Below, one piece after another: positions 47,690 through 59,307 of a stretch of DNA of 64,000 bases. The stretch is from assembly GCF_038502225.1 (NCBI RefSeq), contig NC_091298.1:37337336-37401335 (forward strand), read 5' to 3'. This DNA is from Cherax quadricarinatus. Lineage: Eukaryota; Arthropoda; Malacostraca; Decapoda; Parastacidae. The first letter of the stretch is position 1; each line of letters opens with the position of its first letter. The position numbers and the translations under genes were made by a program. The notes under the pieces are model-generated. The model had not been told where the DNA came from. It searched no databases and saw only the letters and a list, made by a program, of their open reading frames with translations.

Positions 47690-48125
47690 AAAATGTGATA
47701 TGATATTCAGGATGAGAAATGAAGTGAGTTATGATATTCGGATGCAAGTCACAGATTATGGACAACATGGTTAGTTGACAGTGAACAATGTCTTTAGTTT
47801 TTTGATCATGTCTTACTTTTTTGATCATGTTGTAGGCATTAGTGTACGTCTTAGGTGATGGTGGGCATGTCATATTTTGGTAGTCATGTCTTAATATGGT
47901 GTTCATGTCTGAGAGTTTTGGTAGTCATGTCTAGTTTTTGTGTTCATGTAATAGTTTTGGTGTAATTGTCTTTAATTTTGTTGTTTGTGTTATAGTTTTA
48001 GTGATTATTTCTTAAGTGATCATATTTCTAGTGTTCGTTTCATAGTTTTGTGATCGTGTTGATTGTCTTGCCTTATTTTTTAAACAATCATGTTATAGTT
48101 TTTGGGTGATGTGAAAGTTCTTTGT

Positions 48126-49436
48126 AGTTTACCTGGAGTTTACCTGGAGAGAGTTCCGGGGGGTCAACGCCCCCGCGGCCCGGTCCGTGACCAGGCCTCC
48201 TGGTGGATCAGAGCCTGATCAACCAGGCTGTTGCTGCTGGCTGCACGCAAACCAACGTACGAGCCACAGCCCGGCTGATCAGGAACTGACTTTAGGTGCT
48301 TGTCCAGTGCCAGCTTGAAGACTGCCAGGGGTCTGTTGGTAATCCCCCTTATGTATGCTGGGAGGCAGTTGAACAGTCTCGGGCCCCTGATACTTATTGT
48401 ATGGTCTCTTAACGTGCTAGTGACACCCCTGCTTTTCATTGGGGGCAGTGGTTCCCAAACTTTTTCAGCTTGTTACCCAATTTAACATGCCACATAAAGC
48501 ATGTTACCCCTTTCACAAAATGTTGTTATTATTGATATATATGGCTAAACGTGAACGTATACAGCCTCGCATACTCTGCTAACCCTAGCAAACCCATTGA
48601 AAACGTAAGAACCACACATACATTACATATAAAATTAATAATAGCTACAAATTCACAGTAACAGTGGGTAAATACTAACTATATACTGCACAGGGCAGTA
48701 CACATACATACCAGCTTATGTCTACCTCGGCTGATGCTCACAGATAAACTGACAGTGTGAAATAGAGGCAGCCTCAGGAAGTGAGTGACGCGTACTGGAC
48801 AGGTCGATCTGGGCTACTGAGTGACTTTTGTCCTGAAGCATACTTGTCAAAATACTTTTGGGTTTCCACACACTTAGCTATATATTTCTTCTTTTCTAAT
48901 ACTGTATTAGTTTTTGATGTTTATTGTTATTTGGTTTAACTTTATTACTTACTTATAATAGGTTTACTTTACAACTTTATATACTAAGACAACGTTAACA
49001 ATAATCCTCATACCGGGTACCGCATTGTTTTCTTGATTTTCAGAATTCATAACTTTTTTTGTCACCCCTCCATTACCCCCCAAAAATGGTTAAATTACCC
49101 CCAGGGGGTAATTTACCCCCAGTTTGGGAACCACTGATTGGGGGGATGGTGCATCGTCTGCCAAGTCTTTTGCTTTCGTAGTGAGTGATTTTCGTGTGCA
49201 AGTTCGGTACTAGTCCCTCTAGGATTTTCCAGGTGTATATAATCATGTATCTCTCCCTCCTGCGTTCCAGGGAATACAGGTTTAGGAACCTCAAGTGCTC
49301 CCAGTAATTCAGGTGTTTTATCTCCGTTATGCGCGCCGTGAAAGTTCTCTGTACATTTTCTAGGTCGGCAATTTCACCTGCCTTGAAAGGTGCTGTTAGT
49401 GTGCAGCAATATTCCAGCCTAGTTGTCTTAGATTTG
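48126..49436 (-). mobile_element. LINE-C 3' fragment, itself interrupted by a hAT MITE
   Basis: The 3' end is at 48126 with two TTTACCTGGAG units (CTCCAGGTAAA in sense). The coding tail (DQPGCGSYVGLRAASSNSLV) and the QYCCTLT-like end of ORF2 follow on either side of the hAT MITE (48446-49136). It is 5'-truncated inside the degenerate array. Confidence 0.8.
48446..49136. mobile_element. hAT-like MITE, second copy (691 bp), exact 8-bp TSD
   Basis: Nearly identical to 10451-11146, with the same CAGTGGTTCCCAAACT ends. The flanks ATTGGGGG are at 48438-48445 and 49137-49144. Small indels distinguish the two copies. The internal homology indicates recent mobilisation by one source. Confidence 0.95.
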
Positions 49437-49511
49437 GTGTTCATGTCTAAGATTTTTGGTGAATATGTCTTAAGTGAACATGGTTTATTTTTTGGTGGTC
49501 ATGTTATATTT

Positions 49512-50430
49512 TTTAGTTACCTGGAGTTTACCTGGAAAGGGTTTCGGGGGTCAACGCCCCCGTGGCTCGGTCTGAGACTAGGCCTCATGGTGGTTCAGGG
49601 TCTGGTCAACCAGGTTGTTACTGCTGGCCACACACAAACTGACATATGAACCACAGCCCGGTTGGTCAGGTACTTACTTTAGGTGCCTGTCCAGTGCCTT
49701 CTTGAAGACAGCCAGGGGTCTATTGGTAATTTCCCTTATGTATGCCGGGAGGCAGCTGAGCAGTCTTGTGCCCCGGACACTTATTGTCTTTCTATGTACT
49801 CGTGGTGCCCCTGATTTTCATCAGGGGAATGTTGCATCTCCTGCCGAGTCTTTTGCTTTCAAAAGGAGTGATTTTTGTGGGCAGGTTTGGTACCAATCCC
49901 TCCAGGACCTTCCAAGTGTATATTATCATGTATTTCTCTCGCCTGCATTCCAGGGAATGCAGATCAAGGACCTTCAACTGTTCCCAGTAAATTAAATGCC
50001 TTATCATACTTATGTGTGCTATGAAAGTTCTTTATACACTCTCCAGGTATGCAATGTCGCCAGCCGTGAAAGGGGGCTGTTAGTGTACAGCAGTATTCCA
50101 CCCAAGAGAGAACAAGTGATTTGAAGAGTGTCATCATGGGTTTTGCGTCCCGAGTTTGAAGGTTCTCAATATCCCTCCTATCATTTTCCTGTCAGATAAT
50201 GTAGATACATTGTTGTGGTCTTTGAAGGCGAGATCTTCTGACAATATCACTCCCAGGTTCTTCACATTTCTTTTTCGCTCTATTGTATGGTTAGAATTTG
50301 TTGTATACCCTGATACATTTTTAATTTCCTCAAGTTTTCCATATCTGAGTAGTTGAAATTTTTCCTCGTTGAACTTCATATTGCTTTGAGTGGCCCATTT
50401 GAAGATTTGGTTGATGTCCGCTAAGTTTTA
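49512..50430 (-). mobile_element. LINE-C 3' fragment
   Basis: The sense strand is minus. Homology runs from the CTCCAGGTAA-type end at about 49515 to KFNEEKFQLLRYGKLEEI near 50379-50320. ORF2 C-terminal motifs (LNWEQLKVLDLHSLECRRE-like) are broken by frameshifts. It is 5'-truncated within the array. Confidence 0.8.
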
Positions 50431-51605
50431 AATTTACTGTTCATGTCTTAAGTGATCATATCTTAGTTTTTGGATGCCTTATCTTCACGTTATGTTTTTG
50501 TTGGTAGTCATGTCTTATATTTTTGTGCACATATGTCATGTCCTAAGTGTTTGTGTGTTGGGTTTGTGTACATGTTATTTCATAATTAGTGGTCATCACG
50601 TCCAAGTGTTTATGTTTTAGTTTTTGGCCCCACATGTCTTAGAGTTTGGTGGTCATGTCTCATGTCTTAAATTTTTGGGTTCATGTGGTGCATTAGTTGG
50701 TTCTCATGTTATAATGTACATGTCATGGTTTTTGTGTATATGTATTATTTTTGTGTTCATAAGTGTTTATGTCTTAGATTTTGGTTGTCATGACTTAAGT
50801 GTATGTCTTAGTTTTTGTGTTCATGTTTTTTGTGCTTATATCTTAGTGTTTAGTGTTCATGTCTTAGTTTTGGTGATCTTGTCATAGTTTTTAGTGTTCA
50901 TAGCATAAGTGTTCATGTCTTAGTTTTTGGCACAAATGTCTTAAATATTTGTATTCATGTCATGTCTTAGTGGTGATCATGTCCTAAGTGATTGTGCCTT
51001 AGTTTTTAGTGTTCATGTCTTGAGTGTTAATTTTTTGTGAACATGTCATAGATTTTGTTGCTCATGTTATAGTTCTTAGTGATTATTGTCTTAAGTGTGC
51101 ATGTCTTAGTTAATGTGTTCCTGTTTTTGTGTTCATGTCACAGTGTTTAGTGTTCATATCTTAGTTTTGGAGCTCATGTCATTGTTTTTTAGTGTTCATG
51201 CCTTAAGTGTTCATGTCTTAGTTTTTGACATGCATGTCTTAGATATTGGTGTTCACGTCACATCTTAGTTGGTGGTGATCACGTCTAACTGTTTGTACGG
51301 TAGTTTCTAGTGTTCATGTCAGTGATTTTGGTGTGTCATAATTTTTAGTGATTATGTCTTAGCTGCATATGTTTTAGCTTTTGTGTTCATGTTTATGTGA
51401 TCATGTCATAGTGTTCATGCCATAGATGAATATGTCATGTCTTGGATGTGTTCGCATAGTAGCTATGGTGTTCATGGTTTTTTAGTGTTCATGTCTTAGT
51501 GTTCCTGTTTTAGGTTTTGGTGTTCATGTCTTAGTTTTGGTGATCATGTCCTAGGTATACATGTCTTAGCTTTTGTGTTTATGTTTTCTTGTGCTCATGT
51601 CATAA

Positions 51606-52117
51606 GTATATGTTGTCGTCTTTCGTATTATGTTGTAAAGACTGGTGAATGAGTGAGTTAATACTCACTCATTCACCAGTGAGTAGTTTGGTGGGTGAGG
51701 TGTAATTTCAGTTAATGAAATGTATGATTGAGAATGTAGTTTGATTGTTCACTTAGAGATGTGTAGAGTTCATTGTATAGTTAAAAATGCAATCTGTTGG
51801 GGGTAGTGTTTCTGAGAGAGAGTTGTGACGGAGATATTAATGAAAATAATACTACAGAAATGTGATTAAGAAAAGGGTGTGATGATTTTGAGCCAGGTGT
51901 AATATATGTGAATGTGAGAGAATGTTCTTAACTCAAGATGGAGTTAGATGATAGTGTGGTAACAGCAGATTTTAGGTGTTCTTGAAATCGAGGAGCAGCA
52001 GTTGGGTGAACTGTGTCTTATGATGAAGTTGTTTTGAAGAGTTGTGGATAAATGAGTGTTTAAGTGCATAAATTGCAGGAGTATAGCTGTGAATAGCGGT
52101 GCTTGAGACCTTGTGTG
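51606..52117. other. Intron 2 segment with strong hairpin
   Basis: A perfect 17-bp inverted repeat (51641-51657 with 51664-51680, ACTGGTGAATGAGTGAG) surrounds a 6-nt loop TTAATA. Otherwise T/G-rich DNA with no coding signal. Confidence 0.6.
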
Positions 52118-52773
52118 TGTGTGTGTTCACCTATTTGCTAACCTATTTGTGGTTGCAGGGGTCAAGTCATAGCTCCTGGTCCTGCCTCTTCAATGATTGC
52201 TACTAGGTCCTCTCTCTCCTTGCTTCATGAGCTTTATCAAACATTGCCTCTACTACATCACTTTCCAGGCTATTCCACTGCCTGACAACTTTTTCACAGA
52301 AGAAATACTTCCTAACATCCCTTTGACGCATCTGAGTCTTCAACTTCCAACTGTGACCCATTGTTTCTGTGTCCCATCTCTGGAACATCCCGTCTTTGTC
52401 CACCTCGTCTATTCTGCACAGTATTTTATATGTCGTTATCATGTCTTCCCTGATCCTCCTGTCCTCCAGTCTTGTCAGGCCAATTTGCCTTAACCTTTCT
52501 TCTTAGGACAATCCCTTTATCTCTGGGACTAGTCTTGTTGCAAACCTTTTCACTTTCTTTAATTTCTTGACGTGCTTGACCAGGTGTGGATTCCAAACTG
52601 GTGGTGCATACTCCAGTATGAGCCTGATGTATATGGTGTACAAAGTCTTGAACGATTCTTTACTTAGGTATCGGAATGCTATCCTTAGGTTTGCCAGACG
52701 CCCGTACGCTGCAGCAGTTATCTGACTGATGTGTGCCTCAGGAGATGTGTTCGGTATTATTACACTCACCCAC

Positions 52774-54328
52774 GCGTGCCCTAAGTACACTATGGAGGAG
52801 GAGCTTGGACATGGGTGAAATTCCACAGTTATTTAAAACAACGGATATAGCCCCACTCCATAAAGGTGGCAGCAAAGCATTAGCTAAGAACTATAGACCA
52901 ATACCTCTGACGTTCCACATCATAAAAATCTTTGAAAGAGTGCTAAGAAGCAGGATTGAAAATCACCTGGATTCCCAAAATCTGCACAATCCAGAGCAAC
53001 ATGGGTTCAGGGCAGGTCGCTCATGCCTCTCACAACTACTGGATCACTATGATATGGCCTTGGATGCACTGGAAGAAAATAAGAATGCAGATGTAATATA
53101 CACAGACTTTGCAAAAGCATTTGACAAATGCGATCATGGTGTAATAGCCCATAAAATACGTGCTGAAGGAATTACTGGGAAAGTGGGGAGATGGATCTTC
53201 AACTTCCTAACAAATCGAACACAAAGAGTAGTGGTCAACAGAGCTAAATCGGAGGCTGCCATAGTGAAGAGCTCTGTTCCACAAGGCACAGTATTCGCCC
53301 CCATCTTATTCCTCATCCTCATATCAGACATAGACAGATATGTACACCACAGCACCGTATCTCCCTTTGCTGATGACACTAGGATCTGCATGAGGCTGTC
53401 ATCTGCTGAGGACACGGTTAACCTCCAAGAAGATATAAACAAAGTTTTCCAGTGGGCAACGGTAAACAATATGATGTTCAATGAGGACAAATTCCAACTA
53501 CTCCGTTTTGAAAAACTGGAGGAGATAATAACTAGAACAGAGTATACTACAGACTCTGGCCATACAATAGAGAGGAAAAATAATGTAAGGGACCTGGGAG
53601 TAGTAATGTCTGAGGATCTCACTTTCAAGGATCACAACAGAGCCACGATCGCAAGTGCAAAGAAAATGATAGGATGGATAATGAGAACGTTCAAAACGAG
53701 AGATGCCAAGCCAATGATGATCCTTTTCAAATCGCTTGTTCTCTCTAGGTTGGAATACTGCTGTACATTAACATTTCCATTCAAAGCAGGTGAAATTGCA
53801 GATCTAGAGAGTGTACAGAGATCCTTTACTGCACGTATAAGTTCTGTCAAGCACCTTAACTACTGGAAACGCTTGGAAGCACTTGACTTGTGCTTGTTGG
53901 AACGCAGAGGGAGAGATATATCATAATCTACACATGGAAAATTATGGAAGGAGTGGTCCCAAATCTGCACACAGAAATCACTTCCTACGAAAGTAAAAGA
54001 CTGAGCAGGCGATGCAAAATGCAACCAATTAAAAGTAGGGGCGCCATTGGTACACTAAGAGAAAACACCATAAGTGTCCGGGGCCCAAGACTGTTCAACA
54101 GCCTCTCATCAAGCATTAGGGGAATTGCCAATAAGCCCCTGGCTGCCTTCAAGAGAGAGAGCTGAACAGATACCTAAAGTCAGTGCCGGATCAGCCGGGC
54201 TGTGGCATGTACGTTGGACTGCGTGCGGCCAGCAGTAACAGCCTGGTTGATCAGGCCCTGATCCGCCGGGAGGCCTGGTCATGGACTGGGCCGCGGGGGC
54301 GTTGATCCCCGGAATAACCTCCAGGTAA
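52774..54328 (+). mobile_element. LINE-C copy 2 inside LINE-A
   Basis: 5'-truncated LINE-C in plus orientation. The LINE-A frame is interrupted at LGVxIxP (KDLGVSITP) near 52770 and resumes after 54329. Short shared flanks (CACCC-like) suggest a small target duplication. Its 3' end is ACCTCCAGGTAA. Confidence 0.8.
52783..54165 (+). pseudogene. LINE-C copy 2 ORF2 (RT), long open frame then broken
   Basis: An open frame continues to 53926 with GSKALAKNYRPIPLTFHIIK, QHGFRAGRSCLSQLLDHYDM, TDFAKAFDKCDHGV (catalytic Asp), SSVPQGTVFAP, PFADDTRICM (catalytic DD) and LEYCCTLTFPFKAGEIADLE. A frameshift at about 53915 leads into 53890-54165 (YIIIYTWKIMEGVVPNLHTE). N-terminal RT and endonuclease are missing. 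Among the LINE-C copies this has the best-preserved RT core. Confidence 0.8.
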
Positions 54329-54614
54329 CCACCCGAAGAACTTTTTCCTTGAGTGAGGTTCACAGTCTTTGGCTACCTAGACTATATTATGTCTGCGGTC
54401 TTCTTTGCCCTTCCCCGCTCTTCATGACTTTGCATATGACAGGATTAAATTCAAGGAGCCAGTTAGTGGACCAGGCTTGTAGCCTGTCCAGGTCTCTTTG
54501 AAGTCCTGCTTGATTCTCAACCGATTTGATTCTCCTCATTAACTTAAATATCATCTACAAATAAGGACACTTCTGAATCTATCCCTTCCGTTATGCCATT
54601 CACATATACCAAAA

Positions 54615-54667
54615 TTATTATTATTATTATAATCAAAAAGAAGCGCTAAGCCACAAGGACTATACAG
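54615..54667 (-). mobile_element. 53-bp LINE-D tail insertion with exact 14-bp TSD
   Basis: TTATTATTATTATAATCAAA and AAGAAGCGCTAAGCCACAAG match the LINE-D 3' terminus near 28105-28140. CACATATACCAAAA flanks it at 54601-54614 and 54668-54681. It is an extremely 5'-truncated retrotransposition into LINE-A, whose frame is otherwise continuous (YVNDITEG region). Confidence 0.9.
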
Positions 54668-55953
54668 CACATATACCAAAAACAGCACAGGTTCTAGGAC
54701 TGATCCCTGTGGAATCCCGTTTGTCACAGGTGCCCACTCTGACACCTCGTCACGTACCATGGCTCGTTGTTGTTTCCCTGTCAGGTATCCTCTGATCCAT
54801 TGCAGTGCTTTTCCTGTTGTGTGTGCCTGATCCTCTAGCTTTTGCATTAGCCTCTTGTGAGGAACTGTGTCGAAGGCCTTCTTGTAGTCCAAGAAAATGC
54901 AGTCTCTCCACCCCTCCCTCTCTTGTCTTACTTCTGTCACCTTGTCATAAAACTCCAGTAGGTTTGTGACAGGATTTTCCTTCCCTGAAACCATGCTGGT
55001 TGTCGTTTATAAGCTTGTTTCTTTCCAGGTGTTGCACCACTCTTCTCCTGATGATCTTCTCCATGACTGCATACTATACACGTTAGTGGCACAGGTCTGT
55101 AGTTTAATACCTCGTTTCTGTCTCTTTTTATTTTTTTTTAAATTGGGACTACATTTGCCATCTTCCATACCTCAGGTAGTTGCCCAATTTCAGTGGATGT
55201 GTTGAAGATCTTTGTTAGTGGCACTCACAACATCTCTGCTCTCTCTCTAAGAATCCATGGGGAGATGTTGTCTGGTCCCACTGCCTTTGAGGTATCAAGC
55301 TCACATAGCAGCTTGATCACCTCCTCCTCGGTTATGTGTACCTCATCCAGCACTTGTTTGTTTACCTCCTTGTTCTTAATTTCTGGTGTCCTTCCTGTCT
55401 CCACTGTAAATACTTCCTAAAATCTCATGTTGAGCTCTTCACATACCTCTTGGTCATTTCTTGTGAACACCCCGCCATCCTTCCTCAGCCCGATTACCTG
55501 GTCCTTGATTTTTGTTTTCCTCCTGATGTGGCTATACAACAGTTTCAGGTCAGACTTGCTATCGATGCTATGTCATTCTCGTATTGTCACTGAGCCTCCC
55601 TTTTTATCTGTGCATATTCGTTTCTGGCTCTTTGGCTGATCTCTTTATTTTCCTGGGTCCTTTGTCTTCTGAACTTTCTCCATTCTCTAGCACACCTAGT
55701 TTTTGCCTCCCTACACATCTGGGTGAACCAAGGAATCGTTCTGGTCTTCCCATTATTTCTGTTTCACTTGGGAACAAAGCTCTCCTCTGCCTCCATGCAT
55801 TTTGTTGTCACATAGTCCATCACTTCTTTTACTGATTTTCCTGACAGCTCTCTCTCCCACTAAACGTCTTGCAGAAAGTTCCTCATGTCTTTGTAGTACC
55901 CTCTTTTGTAGTTTGGGTTTTCCCGTCCTACTCCTGCTACTCTCACCACTTGT

Positions 55954-56097
55954 AAGTATGCAAGTAAGTAAGTTTGTTCAGGTATAAACAAATACTGTTA
56001 CATAGATTATCATACATAGCAGCATATGTGTAAAGTACCTAGGATAACCCAAAAAAGTCAGACAGAGTGACTTGTTTCCATTGGGGTCCTTGTAGCT
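55954..56097 (-). mobile_element. SINE 3' fragment inside LINE-A
   Basis: Minus-strand GACCCCAATGGAAACAAG and TGGGTTATCCTAGGTAC match the body of the SINE at 14119-14419. A distinct tail, ACATATGCTGCTATGTATGA then ACTTACTTACTTGC, ends in TACT repeats at about 55954. A CTTGTA/G flank on both sides may be the duplication. The tRNA-like head is missing. Confidence 0.7.
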
Positions 56098-57205
56098 CAA
56101 CTATGTAATCAAAGCACAGAACCACATGATCACTAGCTCCAGGGGCCTTTCATACATGATATCCTCTATTTCCGAACTACTCAAGGTGAATACAAGGTCC
56201 AGTCTTGCTGGACCATCCTCACCTCTCTCTGGTAGTGTCTCTAACATGTTGATGCATGAGGTTTTCCAGTACCACATCCATCATCTTGGCTTTCAGTGTT
56301 TCGGAACCCCCATGGGGCTCTAGGTTTACCCAGCCAATCTCCTTGTGATTGAAATCACCCATATCTAGTAACTTTGTTCCCCCCATATGAGCTCTTCTGG
56401 CCACCTCAGCTAGTGTGCCAATCATTGCTCTGTTGCTCTCGTGGTATTCTTCTCTTGGCCTCCTGCAGTTCTGTGGCTGGTTGCACATTACTGCAATTAC
56501 CTCCTGATGGCCCTCAGACTGGACTGTTCCTACTAAGCAGTCCCTTTTGCACATTCCATCCATTTTTTCCATTTCCTCAAATCCTCACTGGTTTTTAATG
56601 AGGAGTGCAACTCCTCCTCCCACTCTACTCACTCTATCTTTCCTGAGGATTTGATATCCATGTGGAAAGATTGCATCTGTTATCATCCTGGTGAGTCTCG
56701 TTTCTATGAGTGCTATTATATCTGGGGATGTCTCCTTGATTCTTTCATGTCACTCCTCACACTTATTTGTTATTCCGTCTGCATTTGTATACCAAACCTT
56801 CAACTTCTTTTCTAAAACTGTGTTCTGGGGGGGTATGTTGGGGTTAGGGAAGTGGGAAATCTAATAAGGAACTAAAGGTGGTTCCTGTGACGGTGGAGTT
56901 TGTAATGAGGTGGGTAGGGACACTGGATATGGCATGTGAGTTTTACATTAGAACATTTGGTTGCATTGGGGTTGTTCTGTTTGGGGGGTTTCTGTAGGTG
57001 GTTTCACAACCACCTACAGTCGCATTTGATCTTCCTCTTGAGTCTGGGTTCTCCTGTCCGTCTCTATCATCGCCTCTCTTTCCTCCTTTCATCTTTATGC
57101 TATCTCTTTCAGTTTCTACCTTTCTTCTCATGTTCTGTCACAGTCGAGGTACACCTTCTGGTATGCTGCCATGTCCCTTAGTCTTGCTTTCTCCTGCAGG
57201 ATCCT

Positions 57206-59117
57206 GTATGTGTGTCTGTGTGTATGTGTGTATGTGTGTGTGTGCATACTCACCTAATTGTACTCACCCAATTGTGGTTGCAGGGGTCGAGACTCAGCTC
57301 CTGGCCCTGCCTCTTCACTGATCGCTACTAGGTCCTCTCTCTCTCTGCTTCCAGAGCTTTGCCATACCTCATCTTAAACCTATGTATGGTTCCTGCCTCC
57401 ACTACATCACTTGCTAGGCTATTACACTTCCTGACGACTCTATGACTCGACTCGACTGACTCGACTGAGTCTTCAGCTTCCAATTGTGATCCCTTGTTTC
57501 TGAGTCGCCTCTCTGGAACATCCTGTCTCTGTCTACCTTATCTATTCCATGCAGTATTTTGTATGCCATTATCATGTATCCCCTGACCCTCCTGTCCTCC
57601 TATGTCGTCAGTCCAATTTCCCTCAACCTTTCTATGTAGGACATACCCCTGAGCTCCGGAACTAGCCTTGTTGCAAACCTTTGCACTTTCTCTAATTTCT
57701 TGACGTGTTTGACCAGGTGTGGGTCCCAAACTGGTGCTGCATACTCCAGTATGGGCCTGATGTACACAGTGTACAGTGATCTGAACGATTCCTTACTAAG
57801 GTATCTCAGGTTTTCCAGGCGCCTGTATGCTGCAGCAGTTATCTGGTTGATGTGTGCCTCCGGAGACATGCTCGGTGTTATGGTCACCCCAAGATCTTTC
57901 TCCTTGAGCGAGGTTTGCAGTCTTTGGCCACCTAGTCTATACTCTGTCTGCGGTCTTCTTTGCCCTTCTCCGATCTCCATGACTTTGCATTTGGCAGGGT
58001 TGAATTCAAGAAGCCAGTTGCTGGACCACGTGTCCAGGCTGTCCAGGTCTCTTTGAAGTTCTGCCTGGTCCTCATATGATTTAATTCTCCTCATTAACTT
58101 CACATCATCTGCGAAGAGGGACACATCTGAGTCTATCCCTTCCGTTATGTCATTCACATATACCAGAAATAGCACTGATTTTAGGACCGACCCCTGTGGG
58201 ACCCCGCTCGTCACAGGTGCCCACTGTGATACCTCATCCAGTACCATGACTCGTTTTTGCCTCCCTGCCAGATATTCTCTGATCCATTGCAGTGTGCATA
58301 TCGTCCAGCACTTGTTGGTCTATTCCATGTTGGTGTCCCCCTCTGTCCTGTCTTCCCAGAATCCTTCCTGTCTCTGCTGTGAATACTTCCTTAAATCTCA
58401 TGTTGAGCTCCTCGCATACCTCTTGATCGTTTCTTGTGAGTTCCCCACCTTCTTTCCTCAGCCTGATCACCTGGTCCTTGACTGTCGTCTTTCTCCTAAT
58501 GTGGCTAAACAGCAGTTTCGGGTTAGACTTGGCTTTCGGTGCTATGTTATTTTCGTACTGTCGCTGGGCCTCCGTCCTTATCTGTGCTTATTCGTTTCTG
58601 GCTCTTTGACTGATCTTGTTTTTTCTGGGTCCTTTGCCTTCTATACCTCTTCCATTATCTAATGCACTTAATTTTTACCTCCCTGCACCTTTGGGTAAAC
58701 GAATGGCTTGCTTTGGTCTTCCCATTGTTTCTTTTGCCCTTGGGAACAAAGCTTTCCTCTGCCTACTTGCATTTTGTTGTTACAGATTCCATCATTTCAT
58801 TTACTGTCTTTCCTACCATTTCTCTGTCCCACTGCACCTCCCACAGGAAGTTCCTCATACCTGTGTAGTCCCCCTTTTATAGTTTGGCTTTTCCCATTTG
58901 ACTCCTGTTACCCTCTCCACCTGTAACTCTACTATCTAATCAAAACTCAGGACTACATGGTTACTAGCTCCGAGGGGCCTCTCATATGCTATGTCATCAA
59001 TGTCGGAGCTACTCAGGGTGAACACAAGGTCCAGTCTTGCTGGTTCATCCTCCCCTCTCTCTTTGGTAGTGTCCCTGATGTGTTGATGCATGAGGTTTTC
59101 CAGTACCACATCCATCA
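57206..59117 (-). mobile_element. LINE-A copy 4 with internal deletion
   Basis: The 3' end with TGCAACCACAATTGGGTGAG sense repeats and a GT microsatellite abuts the ORF1 part of the previous copy at 57206. RT motifs lie on the minus strand at 58247-57600 (SGVPQGSVLKSVLF, LFADDVKLMRRI, LEKVQRFATRLVPELRGMSY). A deletion at about 58290 joins a point before the catalytic Asp of RT to the endonuclease-RT linker. Endonuclease fragments reach 59117 (YERPLGASNHVVLSF). Confidence 0.8.
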
Positions 59118-59307
59118 TCCATCATAGTCGAAGCTAGACGGTGTTTCCCCCACACCCTGGAGCACCAGGCTTATTCAAAGATATTTCATCAAATCCTGCC
59201 GCATGCAGTGAACAACGACAGAGATTTGTTAATTATTTCGTATTGTTAAGCATTTCAAAATCTCTTCCGTTGTTCACTGCAGGTGGCAGAATTTGATGAA
59301 ATAACTA
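59118..59307. repeat. Long foldback (45-nt arms)
   Basis: Arms 59183-59227 and 59257-59302 are inverted copies, beginning ATTTCATCAAAT and containing TGCAGTGAACAACG, with 5 differences over 45 nt and a 29-nt loop. It sits between the end of LINE-A copy 4 and the start of LINE-C copy 3. An 18-nt sequence, ACCCTGGAGCACCAGGCT (near 59152), recurs inverted at about 60989-61006. It may be a foldback MITE or a relic of rearrangement. Confidence 0.6.

Larger units (their letters stand above)
47690..51605. repeat. Degenerate 21-bp-type array, split by LINE-C insertions
   Basis: Many loosely periodic copies of a motif like TCTTAGTTTTTGGTGTTCATG appear in three blocks: 47690-48125, 49437-49511 and 50431-51605. 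The blocks share the motif and continue across the two LINE-C insertions, so they were one array of about 1.7 kb. The T/G-rich motif reads differently in each copy; coding is not supported. Confidence 0.7.
52118..57205 (-). mobile_element. LINE-A long copy carrying three nested insertions
   Basis: Reverse-orientation LINE-A. The 3' end at 52118-52150 runs through a GT microsatellite. ORF2 is scattered on the minus strand and ORF1's C-terminal part reaches about 57200 (MRRKVETERDSIKMKG, frameshifted). Inserted in it are LINE-C (52774-54328), a 53-bp LINE-D tail (54615-54667) and a SINE piece (55954-56097). Recognisable motifs include MCKRDCLVGTVQSEGH and ILEYAPPVWNPHLVKH. No intact frame remains. 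Confidence 0.8.

Noticed and set aside
47690..47906. Minus-strand ORF MNTILRHDYQNMTCPPS
   Set aside because: It lies in the degenerate T/G array and the motif reads differently in each copy.
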